This document shows positions 61,786 to 64,000 of a DNA stretch of 64,000 nt, piece after piece; the first letter of the stretch is position 1; each line of letters begins with the position of its first letter. This stretch comes from Peteryoungia desertarenae (GTDB lineage Bacteria > Pseudomonadota > Alphaproteobacteria > Rhizobiales > Rhizobiaceae), in the NCBI RefSeq assembly GCF_005860795.2, contig NZ_CP058350.1, positions 1,642,501 through 1,706,500 of the forward strand, in the 5' to 3' direction. The notes under the pieces were generated by a model that worked only from the letters and a program-made list of their open reading frames with translations, did not search any database and was not told the DNA's origin. Made by a program: the position numbers and the translations under genes.

Positions 61786-62993
61786 TGCTGATGCCGGCAA
61801 CCGAAAATGAAGCGGCAGGGATTATCCGCGCCCATGCCGAAAGCGGCACCGCCCTGCATCTTGCAGGCAGTGGCACGCGAAGCGGCTTTGGTAACGCTCC
61901 GCTGGCCGAGACGCGCCTGTCATCCAGGTGCCTGAGCGGTATTGCAGCCTATAATCCGGCAGAAATGGTGATGACGGCGCGAGCCGGAACGCCAATCTCC
62001 GAGATTGAAGCGGCCTTGGCCGAAAACGGCCAGTCCATGGCATTCGAGCCGCCAGATCATCGCGGAGTGATGGGCACAAGCGGTGAGCCTACGATTGGTG
62101 GAGCTTGCGCGACCAATGCCTCAGGTCCGAGGCGCTTTACCGCTGGTGCATTGCGCGACCACCTTCTCGGCGTTCGCTTCGTCAACGGCCATGGCGAGGT
62201 GGTCAAGGCGGGCGGCAAGGTGATGAAGAACGTCACCGGCCTCGATCTCGTCAAGCTGATGACCGGGTCGCTCGGGACGCTCGGCCTGCTGACTGAGGTG
62301 ACCTTCAAGGTGCTGCCTGCGCCGAAAAATGCCGTCACCATCGTTTTGTCCGGGCTGGAAGATGAGATCGCCATGCGCGCCATGGCGGCGGCCATGGCTC
62401 TTTCGGTCGAGGTGTCCGGCGCTGCCCATCTTCCAGAAAGTGTCAGAGGGCGCTTCATCGACGGCAGGCTCCCCCAAGGGGCTGCAACGGTTCTGCGACT
62501 GGAAGGTCTGGAAGCTTCGGTCACAGTCCGCGGAGAGAAACTTTCAAAGGCCATGGGTGCCTTTGCTCCGGTTCAGGTGCTGGATGCAGCAGCGACAAGC
62601 CGGCTCTGGCGTCAGATTGCGGATGTCCACCCTTATGCGGATGGAACCGAACGCCCCCTATGGCGCGTCTCGATGGCGCCATCTGAGGCCTGGAAATTGG
62701 TCGCCGGTCTGCGTCTGAGTGCCGGTGTGGACGCTTTCTATGACTGGCAGGGCGGTCTGGTCTGGATGCGGATGGAGGATGATCCCGCGGCAGACACATT
62801 ACGTCAGGGCATTCGGGCCCTTGGTGGTGGCCATGCCACTCTGTTGAGAGCACCAGAGGCGGTGCGGGCGACAATTCCGGCGATGGAGCCGCTGTCTGCG
62901 GCCGTAACCTTGCTTTCCGAGCGTGTGCGGGCAAAGTTTGACCCGCGGGGGATTTTCAATCCCGGCTTGATGACGCAAGGAGCCCGAACATGA
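61785..62993 (+). CDS. glcE: Glycolate oxidase subunit GlcE
   Basis: A 402-residue second FAD-binding subunit of glycolate oxidase. It shows LAGSGTRSGFGNAP near residue 28, TIGGACATNASGPRRFTAGA near 102 and KNVTGLDLVKLMTGSLGTLG near 150, all as expected. The start codon overlaps the glcD stop by one base. Confidence 0.93.
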   Translation: MLMPATENEAAGIIRAHAESGTALHLAGSGTRSGFGNAPLAETRLSSRCLSGIAAYNPAEMVMTARAGTPISEIEAALAENGQSMAFEPPDHRGVMGTSGEPTIGGACATNASGPRRFTAGALRDHLLGVRFVNGHGEVVKAGGKVMKNVTGLDLVKLMTGSLGTLGLLTEVTFKVLPAPKNAVTIVLSGLEDEIAMRAMAAAMALSVEVSGAAHLPESVRGRFIDGRLPQGAATVLRLEGLEASVTVRGEKLSKAMGAFAPVQVLDAAATSRLWRQIADVHPYADGTERPLWRVSMAPSEAWKLVAGLRLSAGVDAFYDWQGGLVWMRMEDDPAADTLRQGIRALGGGHATLLRAPEAVRATIPAMEPLSAAVTLLSERVRAKFDPRGIFNPGLMTQGART

Positions 62994-63370
62994 CCGACCC
63001 GAACGCCCACAATCCCAATCCCGTGCCCAATGAAGGCTGGTTTTCGCCAGGCCGGCAGAATGCACAGCTGGTGTATGGCCTTTATCTCCTGAGCTTCGTG
63101 GTGGGCATCACCAGCATTATCGGTGTGATCATGGCCTATCTGAACCGTGGCAAGGGGCCAGCCTGGGTCGATAGTCACTACACATACGCCATCAGGACTT
63201 TCTGGATCGGCATCCTCTATGCCGTGATTTCAGGGATCTTGATGGTCGTGCTGATCGGTGGGCTGCTGTTGATTGCCACCATTGTCTGGATCGTCGTGCG
63301 TTGCCTGATCGGCCTTCAAAAGGCCGGAGCCAATCAGCCAATCGAGCGACCTGAGAGCTGGTGGATCTGA
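62990..63370 (+). CDS. DUF4870-like small membrane protein in the glc operon
   Basis: A 126-residue protein with three membrane segments at about 28-50, 63-80 and 82-108 (LVYGLYLLSFVVGITSIIGV; FWIGILYAVISGILMVVLIG), typical of DUF4870-like proteins. It starts inside glcE (ATGA overlap) and precedes glcF by 49 bp. Such genes are often found between glcE and glcF in Rhizobiaceae; whether it aids membrane attachment of the complex is not known. Confidence 0.8.
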   Translation: MTDPNAHNPNPVPNEGWFSPGRQNAQLVYGLYLLSFVVGITSIIGVIMAYLNRGKGPAWVDSHYTYAIRTFWIGILYAVISGILMVVLIGGLLLIATIVWIVVRCLIGLQKAGANQPIERPESWWI

Positions 63371-63419
63371 GTTTACAAGCTAGGTGCGGGACAGCTTCGG
63401 CGTCTCCTGGAGGATCAAG

Positions 63420-64000
63420 GTGCAAACGAATTTCACTGCCGAACAGCTCGCCGATCCCCGTGTCGCCGAAGCCGAGCAGATCCTGCGCAAATGTGTGCAT
63501 TGCGGCTTCTGTACCGCAACCTGTCCCACCTATGTCACGCTCGGCAATGAGCTGGATAGTCCCCGTGGCCGTATCTATCTGATCAAGGACATGCTGGAGA
63601 ACGGCCGACCGGCGGACGAGCAGATTGTTACCCATATCGACCGCTGTCTGTCCTGTCTGGCCTGCACCACGACCTGTCCGTCCGGGGTCGACTACATGCA
63701 TCTGGTCGATCACGCCCGAACCCATATCGAAAAGACCTATCGCCGACCGCTGATGAACCGGTTGACGCGCAATCTTCTTGCGCTGGTGCTGCCTTATCCC
63801 GCTCGCTTTCGCGCGGCTTTGACCCTCGCCAAGCTTGGACGGCCCTTCGCCGGTCTTCTGGAGCGCGTCGCGCCGCTCAAGCCGATGGCGGCCATGCTGC
63901 GACTTGCGCCGATCTCTATTCCTGCGGCCTCACCCTTCACGAGACCGGCCACACATAGTCCTGCAAAAGAAAGGCGTGGCCGTGTCGCCATCCTCACCGG
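63420..64000 (+). CDS. glcF: Glycolate oxidase iron-sulfur subunit GlcF (partial, runs off the window)
   Basis: The first 193 residues or so. Two [4Fe-4S] ferredoxin motifs are present: CVHCGFCTATCPTY near residue 25 and CLSCLACTTTCPSGVDY near 77. The start is GTG 63420, with TGGAGG just before it. It carries electrons from GlcD/GlcE to the quinone pool. The CCG domains of the second half lie beyond the window. Confidence 0.93.
   Translation, partial: MQTNFTAEQLADPRVAEAEQILRKCVHCGFCTATCPTYVTLGNELDSPRGRIYLIKDMLENGRPADEQIVTHIDRCLSCLACTTTCPSGVDYMHLVDHARTHIEKTYRRPLMNRLTRNLLALVLPYPARFRAALTLAKLGRPFAGLLERVAPLKPMAAMLRLAPISIPAASPFTRPATHSPAKERRGRVAILT

Noticed and set aside
1..64000. CRISPR arrays, rRNA operons or insertion sequences with terminal inverted repeats
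   Set aside because: No regularly spaced repeats, no rRNA sequence and no intact transposase were seen on either strand.

Overview
The window looks like chromosomal DNA of a member of the Rhizobiaceae (Agrobacterium/Rhizobium group, Alphaproteobacteria). The clues are GC-rich coding with strong third-position GC; the mannosylfructose-phosphate synthase/phosphatase pair known from Agrobacterium; a DUF1476 (ATPase zeta-inhibitor type) protein; a DUF1127 protein; a plant-type glutamate-cysteine ligase; an ECF sigma factor with a DUF6768 partner; and a FixK/FnrN-type box. These are family recognitions from reading the sequence; no database search was run.

Layout. (1) 1-2170: conserved chromosome with the 3' end of an unknown gene, a SorC-type sugar regulator with a perfect palindrome just upstream, and an SDR dehydrogenase. 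(2) 2171-29989: a genomic island of about 27.8 kb, bounded by an 18-bp direct repeat. The right copy is the 3' end of an intact tRNA-Gln(CUG) gene. The left copy lies 118 bp before a tyrosine recombinase. Cargo in order: integrase; a possible Rep-like protein; a DUF3883 nuclease-like protein divergent from a giant RecQ+UvrD helicase fusion; an unrecognised two-gene cassette; an internal tRNA-Ser(CGA); a five-gene type I restriction operon (hsdM, hsdS, hsdR plus DUF5655 nuclease-like and DUF429 genes); a HEPN protein; a conserved protein of unknown function; a 1-kb gene-poor stretch with DnaA-box-like sequences and direct repeats; a DUF2293 gene and two small HTH-like genes; and a hipBA toxin-antitoxin pair at the right edge. 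It reads as a defence island. (3) 29990-64000: core chromosome: Ppx/GppA, rlmE, a VOC protein, an MFS exporter, a Tat-exported metallo-hydrolase, DUF1476, guaB, an alcohol dehydrogenase behind a FixK-type box, a patatin, a thioesterase gene split by an in-frame stop, LysR, DUF1127, DUF937, gshA, rsmE, a PiT phosphate transporter, a Nudix hydrolase, mfppB-mfpsA, ECF sigma with DUF6768, a lutABC lactate operon with its FadR-type regulator, DUF3422, DUF6880, and the start of a glcDEF glycolate oxidase operon with a divergent LysR gene.

How the genes fit together. The island combines DNA-targeting proteins (type I restriction, two PD-(D/E)XK-like proteins, helicases), a likely RNA-targeting HEPN protein and a stabilising toxin-antitoxin, with an integrase for mobility. 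The chromosomal right half has two neighbouring 2-hydroxy-acid oxidation operons (lactate, glycolate) with their own regulators, an osmolyte pathway (mannosylfructose), phosphate and polyphosphate functions, and purine synthesis.

The best candidates for something undescribed are the two-gene cassette at 12352-14031 downstream of the RecQ/UvrD fusion, the helicase fusion itself (its exonuclease-like DxE motif lies upstream of the first ordinary start codon), and the split carrier-thioesterase gene at 40960-42051.
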